Program-made: the position numbers and the translations under genes
The notes under the pieces: generated by a model
Seen by the model: only the letters and a program-made list of their open reading frames with translations
Database searches by the model: none
What the model was told of the DNA's origin: nothing
Assembly (NCBI GenBank): GCA_904420175.1
Contig: CAJFUF010000002.1
Span: 1-64,000, forward strand
Origin: Candidatus Schneewindia gallinarum
GTDB taxonomy: Bacteria > Bacillota > Clostridia > Oscillospirales > Ruminococcaceae
Direction of reading: 5' to 3'
Length of the DNA stretch: 64,000 nucleotides
Shown: piece by piece, positions 8,830 through 16,986 of the stretch
How the letters are laid out: the number at the start of each line of letters is the position of its first letter
Position numbering within the stretch: the first letter of the stretch is position 1

Positions 8830-8858
8830 ATTATAAACGAAGTTTTTCTGTTTGTCAA
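8830..8858 (-). promoter_or_regulatory. Consensus promoter of the thi operon
   Basis: Perfect consensus on the minus strand: TTGACA (8858-8853), 17-bp spacer, TATAAT (8835-8830), placed just upstream of the TPP aptamer. Confidence 0.9.
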
Positions 8859-8896
8859 ACCCCGCCGCCCGAAAATTTTCCGGAGCCCCCCTGAAC

Positions 8897-8930
8897 AGGA
8901 AAAAGCGGCGGGCCTTCGCCTGCCGCTTTC
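8897..8930 (-). terminator. Terminator of the ftsEX operon
   Basis: Minus-strand hairpin AAAGCGGCaGGC-GAAG-GCCcGCCGCTTT followed by TTTCC, 20 bp past the stop of the S41-like gene. Confidence 0.8.
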
Positions 8931-8949
8931 ACTTCTGTTTCGTCCTGTC

Positions 8950-10158
8950 TCACTGGGCAGTTACAAGGATTTCCAGCGCCTTGTTCAGCTGGGTGTCATT
9001 GTCGTCCGTCAGGGTGGTCATGTCTCTTTTCTGCTCGCTTGCAAGCTCCACCGTGAAGTCCAGCTTGACGCCGGTGCCGTCAAAGGAGGTGCCGCTGCCC
9101 GTCAGCAGGGTGCCCACGTTCAGCTGAATGGCGGAACCATCGTTCAGGCGATAAAACCTGCGGTAGCCGCCGTCCCCCGCGGTGGTGCTTCCCACAATTT
9201 TGCCGTAGCCCGCGTCACTGATGGCGGCGGCGAACAGCTCCCCTTCTGCCGCTGTTCCGGAACCCACCAGAACCACGGCGGAGGAAACCTCTGTCCCGGC
9301 CCCGTTGGACTCGTACAGCACTTCCTCATTCCCGTCTTTGTCCCTGTAGGAGACAAGGACACCGTCCGGCAGCAGCTTGTCCAAAACGGAGGCCGCAACC
9401 TCCAGTGAGCCGCCGCTGTTCTCACGCACATCGAATACGAAACGGCTAATCCCTTCCTGACGCATCCCCTCAAACGCGGAGATGAACTGGGACAGGGTCT
9501 GGTCGTCGAAAGTTTTAATTTTGATATACCCCACATTGTTTTCATTGCTGTCCGCAATGATGCGGGAATAGACGCTTTGGATGGTGACGTTGCGCCTTGT
9601 AAGCGTAACGGTGCTTTCCTCCGTGCCACGCCGGATGGTCAGGGTCACATTGGAGCCCACATCGCCCGCCATCAGGCTGTCGTATGTGACGCCCCCCGCA
9701 TTGGCAAGGTCCGTGTCGTTCACCTTGACAATCAGATCCTGTGCCATCAGGCCGCTTTCCTCCGCTGGGGAACCCGCGTAGACTGCGGTAATCTTGCGGT
9801 AACCGTTGGACTCCGCCACGGTCTCTATGCCGATACCCGTAATCTGTCCGGATGCCGTGGCAAGGTAGCTTGCGTAGCTGGACGCACTGTAATAGGTTCC
9901 AAGGCCGCTGCCAAGGCCGCGCATATAGCCGGCAGCAATGCTGTCGTTCAACGCCGTCTCGTCAATCGTTCCGTTTACATTGCCGCGGACAATTCCGTCC
10001 ACCTCGGCAAGCTTGGCATAGGTTGCCTCCCGCTCACTCAGGCTTTGCACCTTCTGGTTGAAGTACTGCATGGAAAACAGAATGGTGATGGAAAACGTCA
10101 CCGCCGCAGTAATTGCCATTAGGGTGGCCACTACAGCCAAAGAGATTTTTTTACCCAT
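8950..10158 (-). CDS. S41-family (CtpA/B-like) PDZ protein, predicted catalytically inactive
   Basis: 402 residues: an N-terminal membrane anchor (about 7-30), a linker domain, a PDZ domain (about 105-195) and an S41 peptidase core. In active C-terminal processing proteases the nucleophile lies in GSASASE and the base in TFGKG, with Gln four residues later. Here the matching stretches read GTAAEGE (301-307) and TTAGDGGYR (325-333), so Ser becomes Ala304, Lys becomes Asp329 and Gln becomes Arg333, while Asp315 and the fold-defining residues remain. It is the last gene of the ftsEX-hydrolase operon (24 bp after the second M23 gene), which suggests a scaffolding or regulatory role in the periplasm-like space. 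Loss of activity is predicted by alignment from memory. Confidence 0.85.
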   Translation of the reverse strand: MGKKISLAVVATLMAITAAVTFSITILFSMQYFNQKVQSLSEREATYAKLAEVDGIVRGNVNGTIDETALNDSIAAGYMRGLGSGLGTYYSASSYASYLATASGQITGIGIETVAESNGYRKITAVYAGSPAEESGLMAQDLIVKVNDTDLANAGGVTYDSLMAGDVGSNVTLTIRRGTEESTVTLTRRNVTIQSVYSRIIADSNENNVGYIKIKTFDDQTLSQFISAFEGMRQEGISRFVFDVRENSGGSLEVAASVLDKLLPDGVLVSYRDKDGNEEVLYESNGAGTEVSSAVVLVGSGTAAEGELFAAAISDAGYGKIVGSTTAGDGGYRRFYRLNDGSAIQLNVGTLLTGSGTSFDGTGVKLDFTVELASEQKRDMTTLTDDNDTQLNKALEILVTAQ

Positions 10159-10182
10159 CTTGGCCTCCTTTTCTGTAAGCCC

Positions 10183-11307
10183 TTAAGAGTATTTTACAAA
10201 GTTCAGCGGGTTGGTGCGCACCTTGTTCTCATACACTTCAAAGTGCAGGTGCGGGCCGGTCACACGCCCGGTAGCACCAACCAGCGCAATCGTATCCCCC
10301 TTTTGCACGGTCTGTCCGGCTGTCACAAGAATTTTGCTGCAATGCCCGTACAGCGTATAGTTTCCGCCGCCGTGGTCAATCAGCAGATAATAGCCGTAGC
10401 CGGAGTTATAGTAGCGTACATACTTGACAACGCCGGAGTTGGCCGCCACCATGGGCGTGCCGGTGGGCGCCGGAATGTCGATGCCGGTGTGGACATCCCT
10501 CACACCGTTGATGTTGCGAACCTCTCCATAATAGGAGCTGATATTACCATAGCCCGGGACCGGCCAGCGCATACCGCCGCCCACATAGTCCCCGTTGGAC
10601 TGGCTTTCGTTAATTAGCCTTTGGATTTCCGCAGCGGCAGCGGCCATCTCCCTTGCGATCTGCTGTTTTTCCTGTGTCAGCTGATCGTTGGATGCGCTGA
10701 GCTGGGCAATAATATTCTGGCTTTCCGCCTTTTTGGTGTTCAGCGTCTCCTGCTCGGACGCAAGCTGATCCCGCGTTGCCTCCAAAGATTCCTTACTGGC
10801 CTCAATCTGTTTTAACTGTTCGGTCAGGGAGTCAATCAGTTCCTTGTCGCTTCTTGTTATGCGCAGAAAATACTCCGAAGAAGAAAGAAACTCCGAAATA
10901 CTTCCGCTGGTCAGCAGGATATTCAGCATCGACTGCTTGGGCGTCATATAATTGGCGCGCACACGTTGCTTAAACAGCTCATACTTTTCGTCATATTCGG
11001 CATTCATCTGCGCGAGCTGGGCGTCCAGATCGCTGAGCTGCTTCGCACACAAGTCCACCTTTTGCTGAAGGACATTGATCTGTTCATTTAAATCGGCAAT
11101 ATATTCCTGCTGCTTGCTGGAGTTGTTTTTGTTTGCCTCGATCTTCTGCTGCAGCTCTTTATTTTTTTCCTCCAAATCCTCATACTTCTGCTGCCAATCG
11201 TCCAGCGAGGAGGCAGAGGCAGGAAAAGAGATAAGCACGCAGCCGATGAGCAGCGCCAGTGCAAGGCATAAGCTTAAAATCCTAGCAGTTGTTGCATGGT
11301 GTCGCAT
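10183..11307 (-). CDS. Coiled-coil M23 peptidase, EnvC/LytM type (second copy)
   Basis: 374 residues from the ATG at 11307, which starts the signal peptide (MRHHATTARILSL, cleavage near FPASA); a start nine codons earlier is possible. A long coiled coil (roughly 30-240) is followed by a LytM/M23 domain with all zinc and catalytic positions present: HTGID, LYGHCSK and GPHLHFEV. It is thus likely an active murein endopeptidase rather than a degenerate activator like E. coli EnvC. It is closely similar to the preceding gene, from which it is separated by only 27 bp, so the pair arose by tandem duplication. FtsEX is the expected regulator. Confidence 0.9.
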   Translation of the reverse strand: MRHHATTARILSLCLALALLIGCVLISFPASASSLDDWQQKYEDLEEKNKELQQKIEANKNNSSKQQEYIADLNEQINVLQQKVDLCAKQLSDLDAQLAQMNAEYDEKYELFKQRVRANYMTPKQSMLNILLTSGSISEFLSSSEYFLRITRSDKELIDSLTEQLKQIEASKESLEATRDQLASEQETLNTKKAESQNIIAQLSASNDQLTQEKQQIAREMAAAAAEIQRLINESQSNGDYVGGGMRWPVPGYGNISSYYGEVRNINGVRDVHTGIDIPAPTGTPMVAANSGVVKYVRYYNSGYGYYLLIDHGGGNYTLYGHCSKILVTAGQTVQKGDTIALVGATGRVTGPHLHFEVYENKVRTNPLNFVKYS

Positions 11308-11334
11308 GGTTTTCCGTTCCCTTTCCTGTCCCAT

Positions 11335-12462
11335 TTAGGAGTATTTAACATAGTTGAGCGGGTTGGTGCGCACCTTGTTGACATACACTTCAAAGTGCAG
11401 GTGCGGACCGGTTACACGCCCGGTGGCGCCAACCAGTGCGATGGTCTGGCCCTTTGTTACAGTCTGCCCCGCAGAGACCAGGATTTTGCTTGTGTGGGCA
11501 TACAGGGTGTAGTAGCCGTCGCCATGGTCGATTAGCAGATGGTAGCCGTAACCCGTGGTATTATAGCGGACATATTTGACAACACCGGAGTTGGCCGCCA
11601 CAATCGGCGTGCCAGTGGAAGCCGGGATGTCGATACCGGTATGTACGTCCTGCACGCCGGCAATATTACGGTCCTCATTATAATAAGAGGAGATGTAGCT
11701 GTGTCCGGGCAGCGGCCAGATAAGCGGCCCGCCCACATAGCTGCCGCTGGACTGGCTTTCATTGATCAGCCGCTGAATTTCATTTGCAGCGGCGGCCATC
11801 TCCTTTGCAACCTGCTCCTTCTCGCTGGCAAGCTGGGAATTGGAGCTGTTTAGCTGGGAGATGATGTTCTGGCTCTCCGTCTTTTTGGTGTTAAGGGACG
11901 CCTGCTCGGATGCAAGCTGATCCCGGGTACTCTCCACCTCGGTTTTGCGCTGCTCAATTTCTGTAAGCTGCTCAGTCAGGGAGGTGATCAGTTCCTTATC
12001 GCTTTTCGTAATACGCAGAAAATACTCCGAGGAGGAAAGAAATTCCGAAATGCTTCCGCTGGTCAGCAGAATACTCAGCAGCGACTGCTTGGGCGCCATG
12101 TAGTTGGCGCGTACACGCTGCTTGAACAGCTCGTACTTTTCATCATACTCGGCATTCATCTGCGCAAGCTGGGTGTCCAGCTCGCTAAGCTGCTTTGCAC
12201 ACAAGTCCACCTTTTGCTGAAGGACATTGATCTGCTCGTTCAAGTCGGCAATATATTCCTTCTGCTTGTTGGCGTTGTTTTTGTTTGCATCAATCTGCTG
12301 CTGCAGCTGCTTGTTCTTCTCTTCCAGTTCATCATATTTTTCCTGCCAGTCGCTGACCGTTGCCGCACTGGCAGGAAATGCAGCCAGGGCACAGGCCGCA
12401 ACCAGCACCAGTGCAAGGCACAGGCTGAGTGCACGAAGCACCGCACGTTTTTTATTCCTCAT
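11335..12462 (-). CDS. Coiled-coil M23 peptidase, EnvC/LytM type (first copy)
   Basis: 375 residues: signal peptide (cleavage near FPASAATV), coiled coil (about 35-245) with the FtsEX-responsive arrangement seen in PcsB/CwlO/EnvC proteins, then an M23 domain with HTGID, LYAHTSK and GPHLHFEV, all consistent with a zinc endopeptidase that cuts cross-linked peptidoglycan. RBS GGAGGGG precedes the ATG. It directly follows ftsX (20 bp). The gene is a paralogue of the next one, with the same coiled-coil layout and nearly the same catalytic domain. Confidence 0.92.
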   Translation of the reverse strand: MRNKKRAVLRALSLCLALVLVAACALAAFPASAATVSDWQEKYDELEEKNKQLQQQIDANKNNANKQKEYIADLNEQINVLQQKVDLCAKQLSELDTQLAQMNAEYDEKYELFKQRVRANYMAPKQSLLSILLTSGSISEFLSSSEYFLRITKSDKELITSLTEQLTEIEQRKTEVESTRDQLASEQASLNTKKTESQNIISQLNSSNSQLASEKEQVAKEMAAAANEIQRLINESQSSGSYVGGPLIWPLPGHSYISSYYNEDRNIAGVQDVHTGIDIPASTGTPIVAANSGVVKYVRYNTTGYGYHLLIDHGDGYYTLYAHTSKILVSAGQTVTKGQTIALVGATGRVTGPHLHFEVYVNKVRTNPLNYVKYS

Positions 12463-12482
12463 ACCAAAACCCCTCCATTACC

Positions 12483-13388
12483 CTACACTTTTAAATGCTT
12501 TCGGACTGAGAAATAGCTGGACAGAATGCCGGTCAGCACGCCCACCACTGAAAAGACGACCGCCAGCATGGGCAGCATGCTCCACTCCGACACGAAGGAG
12601 CTGAAACCGGAACCCAGAATGGCAAAGTCGGATTCCTCAAGCCAGCCCAGCAGGAGGTGGTAACCGCCCAGGCACACGGCAAGGGACAGAATGGACGACA
12701 TGATGCCGATAAGCCCGCCCTCCACAATAAAGGGAATGCGGATGAAGCTGTCCGTCGCGCCCACGTATTTCATGATATTGATTTCCTTGCGCCGTGCAAA
12801 CACCGTCAGCCGGATGGTGTTTGCGATAATGACAAAGGCCACCACCGTTAAGACCACGGCAAGGATGATGCCGATGGATGAGACGATATTCCGCACGGAG
12901 ACCAGCGCATCGGCAAATTTCTGCGGGGCGTCCACTTGATAGACCCCCTCTATTGCCTCCAGCTGCGCTTTGACCTCCGCCATTTGGGACACGTCCTGCA
13001 GCCTTACTACAAAGGAGTTGGGAAGGATATTATCCTCCTCGAAGCCGTCCAGCAGGTAGGCATCGTCCCCCAGCTGTTCCCGCTGGGATTGCAGCGCCTC
13101 CTCCTTGGAAACAAAGCGGAGTTCACTGATGCCGCCGACAGTCTGAATCTGCGACTCAATGGTGGAGATGCCGGCCTCGTCCACATCGTCGTTGATATAT
13201 ACAACAATCTCATTCTGATCTTCCACGTAGCCCACCAGGCTGGCCACGTTTTCGGCAAACATAACCGCCGCGCCCACCAGCACAAGGCAGGCGGACAGCA
13301 CGCCGATGGAAGCAAGGGTCATATACTTGTTCGCCCACAGATTGCGGTAACCCTCCTTCAGGAGGTATTTCAAGACACTTCCGTTCAT
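12483..13388 (-). CDS. ftsX: Cell-division ABC transporter permease FtsX
   Basis: 301 residues from ATG 13388, chosen because it forms ATGA with the ftsE stop. Topology is that of FtsX: one N-terminal helix (about 20-42), an extracytoplasmic domain (about 45-170) containing EIVVYINDD and NSFVVRL, then three helices with the conserved VFARRKEINIMKYVGA loop. FtsX transmits ATP hydrolysis by FtsE to extracellular murein hydrolases; the two downstream M23 proteins are the obvious partners. Confidence 0.96.
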   Translation of the reverse strand: MNGSVLKYLLKEGYRNLWANKYMTLASIGVLSACLVLVGAAVMFAENVASLVGYVEDQNEIVVYINDDVDEAGISTIESQIQTVGGISELRFVSKEEALQSQREQLGDDAYLLDGFEEDNILPNSFVVRLQDVSQMAEVKAQLEAIEGVYQVDAPQKFADALVSVRNIVSSIGIILAVVLTVVAFVIIANTIRLTVFARRKEINIMKYVGATDSFIRIPFIVEGGLIGIMSSILSLAVCLGGYHLLLGWLEESDFAILGSGFSSFVSEWSMLPMLAVVFSVVGVLTGILSSYFSVRKHLKV

Positions 13389-14065
13389 TGTGCCCCCCAA
13401 TCCGCGCTGTCGCCGGCAATGGAGCCCCCATCGATAACGATAATGCGCTTGTCGAACTTGCTGACCAGCTCATGCTCGTGGGTAACCACAAGGATGGTGG
13501 TGCCGCGCCGGTTGATGTCGCACAGCAGTTCCAGTATTTCAAAGGACAATTCCGGGTCAATGTTGCCGGTGGGCTCGTCCGCGATCAGCAGGGACGGCCT
13601 GTTGGCAAGGGCGCGCGCCAGCGCCACACGCTGCAGCTCGCCTCCGGAAATCTCGTGCGGGAAGTTTTTCGCCTTCCTCGCAAGGCCCACCTGGGCCAGT
13701 ACCTCCGGCACACGCTTTCTCACATCCCGTGTCAGTGCGCCGGTTACACGCATGGCAAACGCCACATTGTCATACACATTCATGGTAGGGATCAGGCGGA
13801 AGTCCTGAAAGACAATCCCCATGCTGCGGCGCAACATGGGTACCTTCTTCCTTGGAAGGCCCGGCATTTTAAAACCGTTGACCTCCACCGTACCCTTCGT
13901 CGGCGTCAATTCCGCCAGAATCAGTTTCAGAAACGTACTTTTCCCCGCGCCGGACGGCCCCAGAATAAAGGCAAACTCGCCCGTTCCTACCGTCAGGTTC
14001 ACATCCTTCAGCGCGCAGGTCCCATTGGGATAGGTCATGGATACCCCACGAAAACTAATCAACAC
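13385..14065 (-). CDS. ftsE: Cell-division ABC transporter ATPase FtsE
   Basis: 226 residues with Walker A GPSGAGKST, signature ISGGELQR, Walker B LLIADEPTGN and the H loop VVTHEH, plus the FtsE-typical GIVFQDFRLIP. The start is GTG at 14065, preceded by AAGGGCGG. It energises FtsX; both lie at the head of a five-gene operon with two M23 hydrolases and an S41-like protein. The 60-bp gap to the upstream regulator gene contains no clear terminator. Confidence 0.96.
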   Translation of the reverse strand: MLISFRGVSMTYPNGTCALKDVNLTVGTGEFAFILGPSGAGKSTFLKLILAELTPTKGTVEVNGFKMPGLPRKKVPMLRRSMGIVFQDFRLIPTMNVYDNVAFAMRVTGALTRDVRKRVPEVLAQVGLARKAKNFPHEISGGELQRVALARALANRPSLLIADEPTGNIDPELSFEILELLCDINRRGTTILVVTHEHELVSKFDKRIIVIDGGSIAGDSADWGAQ

Positions 14066-14125
14066 TACACCGCCCTTATTCTATTCCCCAGTTACCTCTT
14101 AACACACAAAAACACTATCTTAGAA

Positions 14126-15211
14126 TTAATAGCGCACAGGGTTGGCAGTCAGATACTTTTTCACCATCAGCGCCACCTTGAACACAATGGCATCTTCAAA
14201 CTCCCTTAAATCAAGCCCGGTCAGCTTACGGATTTTCTCCAGCCGGTACACCAGCGTGTTGCGGTGCACAAACAGCTTTCTTGCCGTCTCGGACACGTTC
14301 AGGTTGTTTTCAAAAAACTTCTGGATGGTAAACAGCGTCTCATAATCGAGGGATTCAATGCTGCCGCGTTTAAAGACTTCCTTCAAGAACATTTCACACA
14401 GGGTGGTGGGCAGCTGGTAAATCAGCCGGGCAATGCCCAGATTTTCATAGCTGACAACCAGTTTTTCATTGTCGAACACCTTGCCGACCTCGAGGGCGAC
14501 CTGCGCCTCCTTAAAGGAGCGGGCCAATTCCTTGACGCCGGTCACAATGGTGCCGATTCCTACCAGCGTGCGGGTGAAATACTCTCCGGAAAGGGTGTCG
14601 ATAATGGACTTGGCCAGTTTCTCCACATCCTTCGACTCGATCCCGTATTTTACCTCCTTAACAAGCAGAAGATCTGTTTCCGAGATGGTAAAAATAAAGT
14701 CCTTCTGCCTGTCCGGAAACAGTTTGCGCAGCACGTCGAACACCGACACGTCGTTGGCCGCCACCAGGCGGATTAACAGCACAACCCGGTTCACATCCGA
14801 GTTGAAGTGCAGTTCCCTTGCCTTGACATAAATGTCACTCGGCAAAATGTTGTCAAGGATGACGTTCTTAATGAAATTGCCCCGATCGTACTTTTCATCG
14901 TAAAACTGTTTGATGCCTGACAACGACACGGCCAGCATTCCCGCAAACTGGGCCGCCGTTTCATCTGTTCCTTCCACAAACACGCAGTATTCCGGCTGAA
15001 TGTGGGAGCCGAAAGTCTTGTATGTATAGCCGTCACCCACAACAGCATCGTGCCCCTCCATCAGGACAACCTTCATGGACGGATCCGCCTCCCCGATGCG
15101 CGACAGGTCGCTGCACGAGATAATGACAGAATTTTCGTCCAGCACACCGATCACCCGATCGACCACGTCCCGCATCTGGTGTACCAGGCTTTGAAACAGT
15201 CTGTTCGACAT
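14126..15211 (-). CDS. PucR/CdaR-family transcriptional regulator
   Basis: 361 residues from ATG 15211, preceded by TGAGGG; a GTG five codons earlier is possible. The N-terminal ~130 residues look like a diacid/small-ligand sensor domain, the middle a GGDEF-like CdaR linker region, and the C-terminus (about 305-355) is the PucR helix-turn-helix with LNVSETARKLFVHRNTLVYRLEKI split around residues 310-333. Such proteins regulate sugar-diacid, purine or amino-acid catabolism. Its position upstream of ftsE does not reveal the target; no catabolic operon is nearby. Confidence 0.88.
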   Translation of the reverse strand: MSNRLFQSLVHQMRDVVDRVIGVLDENSVIISCSDLSRIGEADPSMKVVLMEGHDAVVGDGYTYKTFGSHIQPEYCVFVEGTDETAAQFAGMLAVSLSGIKQFYDEKYDRGNFIKNVILDNILPSDIYVKARELHFNSDVNRVVLLIRLVAANDVSVFDVLRKLFPDRQKDFIFTISETDLLLVKEVKYGIESKDVEKLAKSIIDTLSGEYFTRTLVGIGTIVTGVKELARSFKEAQVALEVGKVFDNEKLVVSYENLGIARLIYQLPTTLCEMFLKEVFKRGSIESLDYETLFTIQKFFENNLNVSETARKLFVHRNTLVYRLEKIRKLTGLDLREFEDAIVFKVALMVKKYLTANPVRY

Positions 15212-15279
15212 AGTGCAATCCCTCACTTCTTTTGTTCGCTGTACGCGAAGTATAAAAAATCACCAATAGCATCTCTTAC

Positions 15280-15308
15280 ATTTTACCCAATCCGTCATGG
15301 TTTTGCAA
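15280..15308 (-). promoter_or_regulatory. Predicted promoter of the PucR-like regulator
   Basis: TTGCAA (15308-15303) and TAAAAT (15285-15280) on the minus strand with a 17-bp spacer, about 70 bp upstream of the start codon. Confidence 0.55.
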
Positions 15309-15371
15309 TATATTTTGGAGAAAAAGATTAAAAACAGCCCTGCCATTTGGATAATTTGCACTTACTATAAG

Positions 15372-15400
15372 AAAAAACGGCCAAAAATTGGCCGCTTTTT
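15372..15400 (-). terminator. Terminator of the ger operon
   Basis: Minus-strand hairpin GCGGCCAA-TTT-TTGGCCGT followed by a T6 run, about 75 bp after the DUF4830 stop. Confidence 0.75.
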
Positions 15401-15473
15401 CCGTTAGAATGCCTAGATTTTCCTTTGTTGAAATTGACGAACTGTTCCTGTGGATGTTACACAAATGTAACCT

Positions 15474-15953
15474 TTATTCCGGCTGAGTTGCCGGAAATGC
15501 AAAGCCCTGCAAAAAACCGCCCAGCTTGGTGGAGGATATGTCGCCCGCCACAACGGCGTTTTCATACTGGTACAGGTTTGCCACCACATCTGTTTCGCCG
15601 GTGGGGTAATTGGTGATGCGGTAGGTGTAGCGGGTCAATGTCTTACCGCAGTACGCCTCCAGATTGAAGCCCTGCTCCACCTGAATCTGGTTGTAATTTT
15701 GCAGCGTCTCATCCAGTACCTCCGGCAGGGTTACCTGCGCCTGCTCCACCTCATCCGTGCCGACCTGCCAGCCGTACTGCTCCAAAAAGCGGATGCGGTC
15801 TGCGTCCCCGGCCACCTCAAACTGCGCGGCAGTCGGAAGCGAGTGTCCCTCCCCGTAGGCAATGGCCAGCACGCCCACTACCAATAATACCATAATGGAA
15901 AAGAAAAAGGAAAACACGGTCTTTTTATTCAGCTTGATAACCAGCGTGCGCAC
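15474..15953 (-). CDS. DUF4830-type membrane-anchored protein
   Basis: 159 residues starting at GTG 15953 with AAAGGGGGCGG upstream. A single N-terminal transmembrane helix (about 13-33) anchors an extracytoplasmic domain with RFLEQYGWQV, LPEVLDETLQNYN and an RYTYRITNYP stretch, which match my recollection of DUF4830. Function unknown. It follows gerC by 49 bp on the same strand, so it is probably a fourth gene of the germination operon and might be a spore-membrane accessory. The family assignment is by memory. Confidence 0.72.
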   Translation of the reverse strand: MRTLVIKLNKKTVFSFFFSIMVLLVVGVLAIAYGEGHSLPTAAQFEVAGDADRIRFLEQYGWQVGTDEVEQAQVTLPEVLDETLQNYNQIQVEQGFNLEAYCGKTLTRYTYRITNYPTGETDVVANLYQYENAVVAGDISSTKLGGFLQGFAFPATQPE

Positions 15954-16002
15954 GGTTTCCGCCCCCTTTCACCTAATTCAGTCTATTCCCTGTTAAGGGG
16001 CT

Positions 16003-16986
16003 TTATTCCGCTGTGGGGTCCCCCTCCGACTTGTAGGATACCTGAAGGCGGTAGGTCACCTCCGGTGTCTGTCCCCTGTCGCGCAGCGCCTTCCAGTTGG
16101 AATAATCTGTCATTTTAAACGTTAGGTCCACCGGCAGCGCGCCCACCTCCGCCAGCGTTTTCCCAATCTGTCCCAGCTGCTGCTCCAGTGCGGCGCGCTG
16201 GGCGTCCGTGCCGGAAAAGACAAGCCGCAGGCTGCTTTCCGTCTGCAGCGCCCCATCCCCATACCGGACGGACAGCGCCTGCTCGCACCGGGTAATTTCC
16301 GCGTTTTCCCCGTTCAGCACCAGCTGCTGCGCGCTGCTCAGCCCCAGCAACAGCTCTGCAAGCCGGTACTGTTCCGGCGAAAAGAAGGCGGCGGCGCGGC
16401 CGCTGTAGAATGCGGAGACACCGCTTACAACCCCGTCTGAAAGGACAGGCAGCATAAAAGCAGACGGGGTGCGAAGCCCCTGTTTCAGTAGGTCCACCAT
16501 GCGGTTCTCATACGTCTCCTCATCCTTTTTCTGCTTTTCCGTCAGATAATATAAGTCGTCAATCGAGGCGCCGTCCTCCCCGAAATCCAGCAGTTCTGCC
16601 GCAGTGCCCTGCGTAAGCGCCACACAGGCAAAATAGTTTAAATCCCTTGTGGAGGAGAAAAAGTCCAGCAGCTCCTCCATACGGGCGGCCGCGGCCGGGC
16701 CGATAAGCAGCAGCTTGCACTGCTTTAAAAACAAATCCTTTCCCTCTGTGAAAACAAAGTTGTCCACAGCCTCCTGCGGGGTGGCCCCGGAGGAGACGCA
16801 CAGGCGGCCTTTCATCCCGCCCTCTCCAAAATCGGTCACACCATAGGCGCTGACGACATACACCCCGTTTTCGAAGTCAATGGCGGCAGCCTCCGCCACC
16901 ATACGGCGGCTTGGCTCCAGGGAGGGCATGGTGCCCGCCAAAAACAGAATGAACAGCACAAGAGCGATTTTACTGACAAGCTTCAT
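16003..16986 (-). CDS. gerAC: Spore germination protein, GerAC-like, without lipobox
   Basis: 327 residues from ATG 16986, which overlaps the gerB stop as ATGA; a much longer open frame continues upstream but only as an out-of-frame shadow of gerB. It begins with a hydrophobic segment (about 5-20) that ends LAGTMPS, where GerC lipoproteins normally have a lipobox Cys followed by W-D. The remainder has GerC-type features (EGKDLFLKQCKLLLIG, Y-rich middle, C-terminal FKMTDYSNW). It is shorter than typical GerC (about 370-400). Third gene of a gerA-gerB-gerC receptor operon; expected in the spore inner membrane. Confidence 0.85.
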   Translation of the reverse strand: MKLVSKIALVLFILFLAGTMPSLEPSRRMVAEAAAIDFENGVYVVSAYGVTDFGEGGMKGRLCVSSGATPQEAVDNFVFTEGKDLFLKQCKLLLIGPAAAARMEELLDFFSSTRDLNYFACVALTQGTAAELLDFGEDGASIDDLYYLTEKQKKDEETYENRMVDLLKQGLRTPSAFMLPVLSDGVVSGVSAFYSGRAAAFFSPEQYRLAELLLGLSSAQQLVLNGENAEITRCEQALSVRYGDGALQTESSLRLVFSGTDAQRAALEQQLGQIGKTLAEVGALPVDLTFKMTDYSNWKALRDRGQTPEVTYRLQVSYKSEGDPTAE

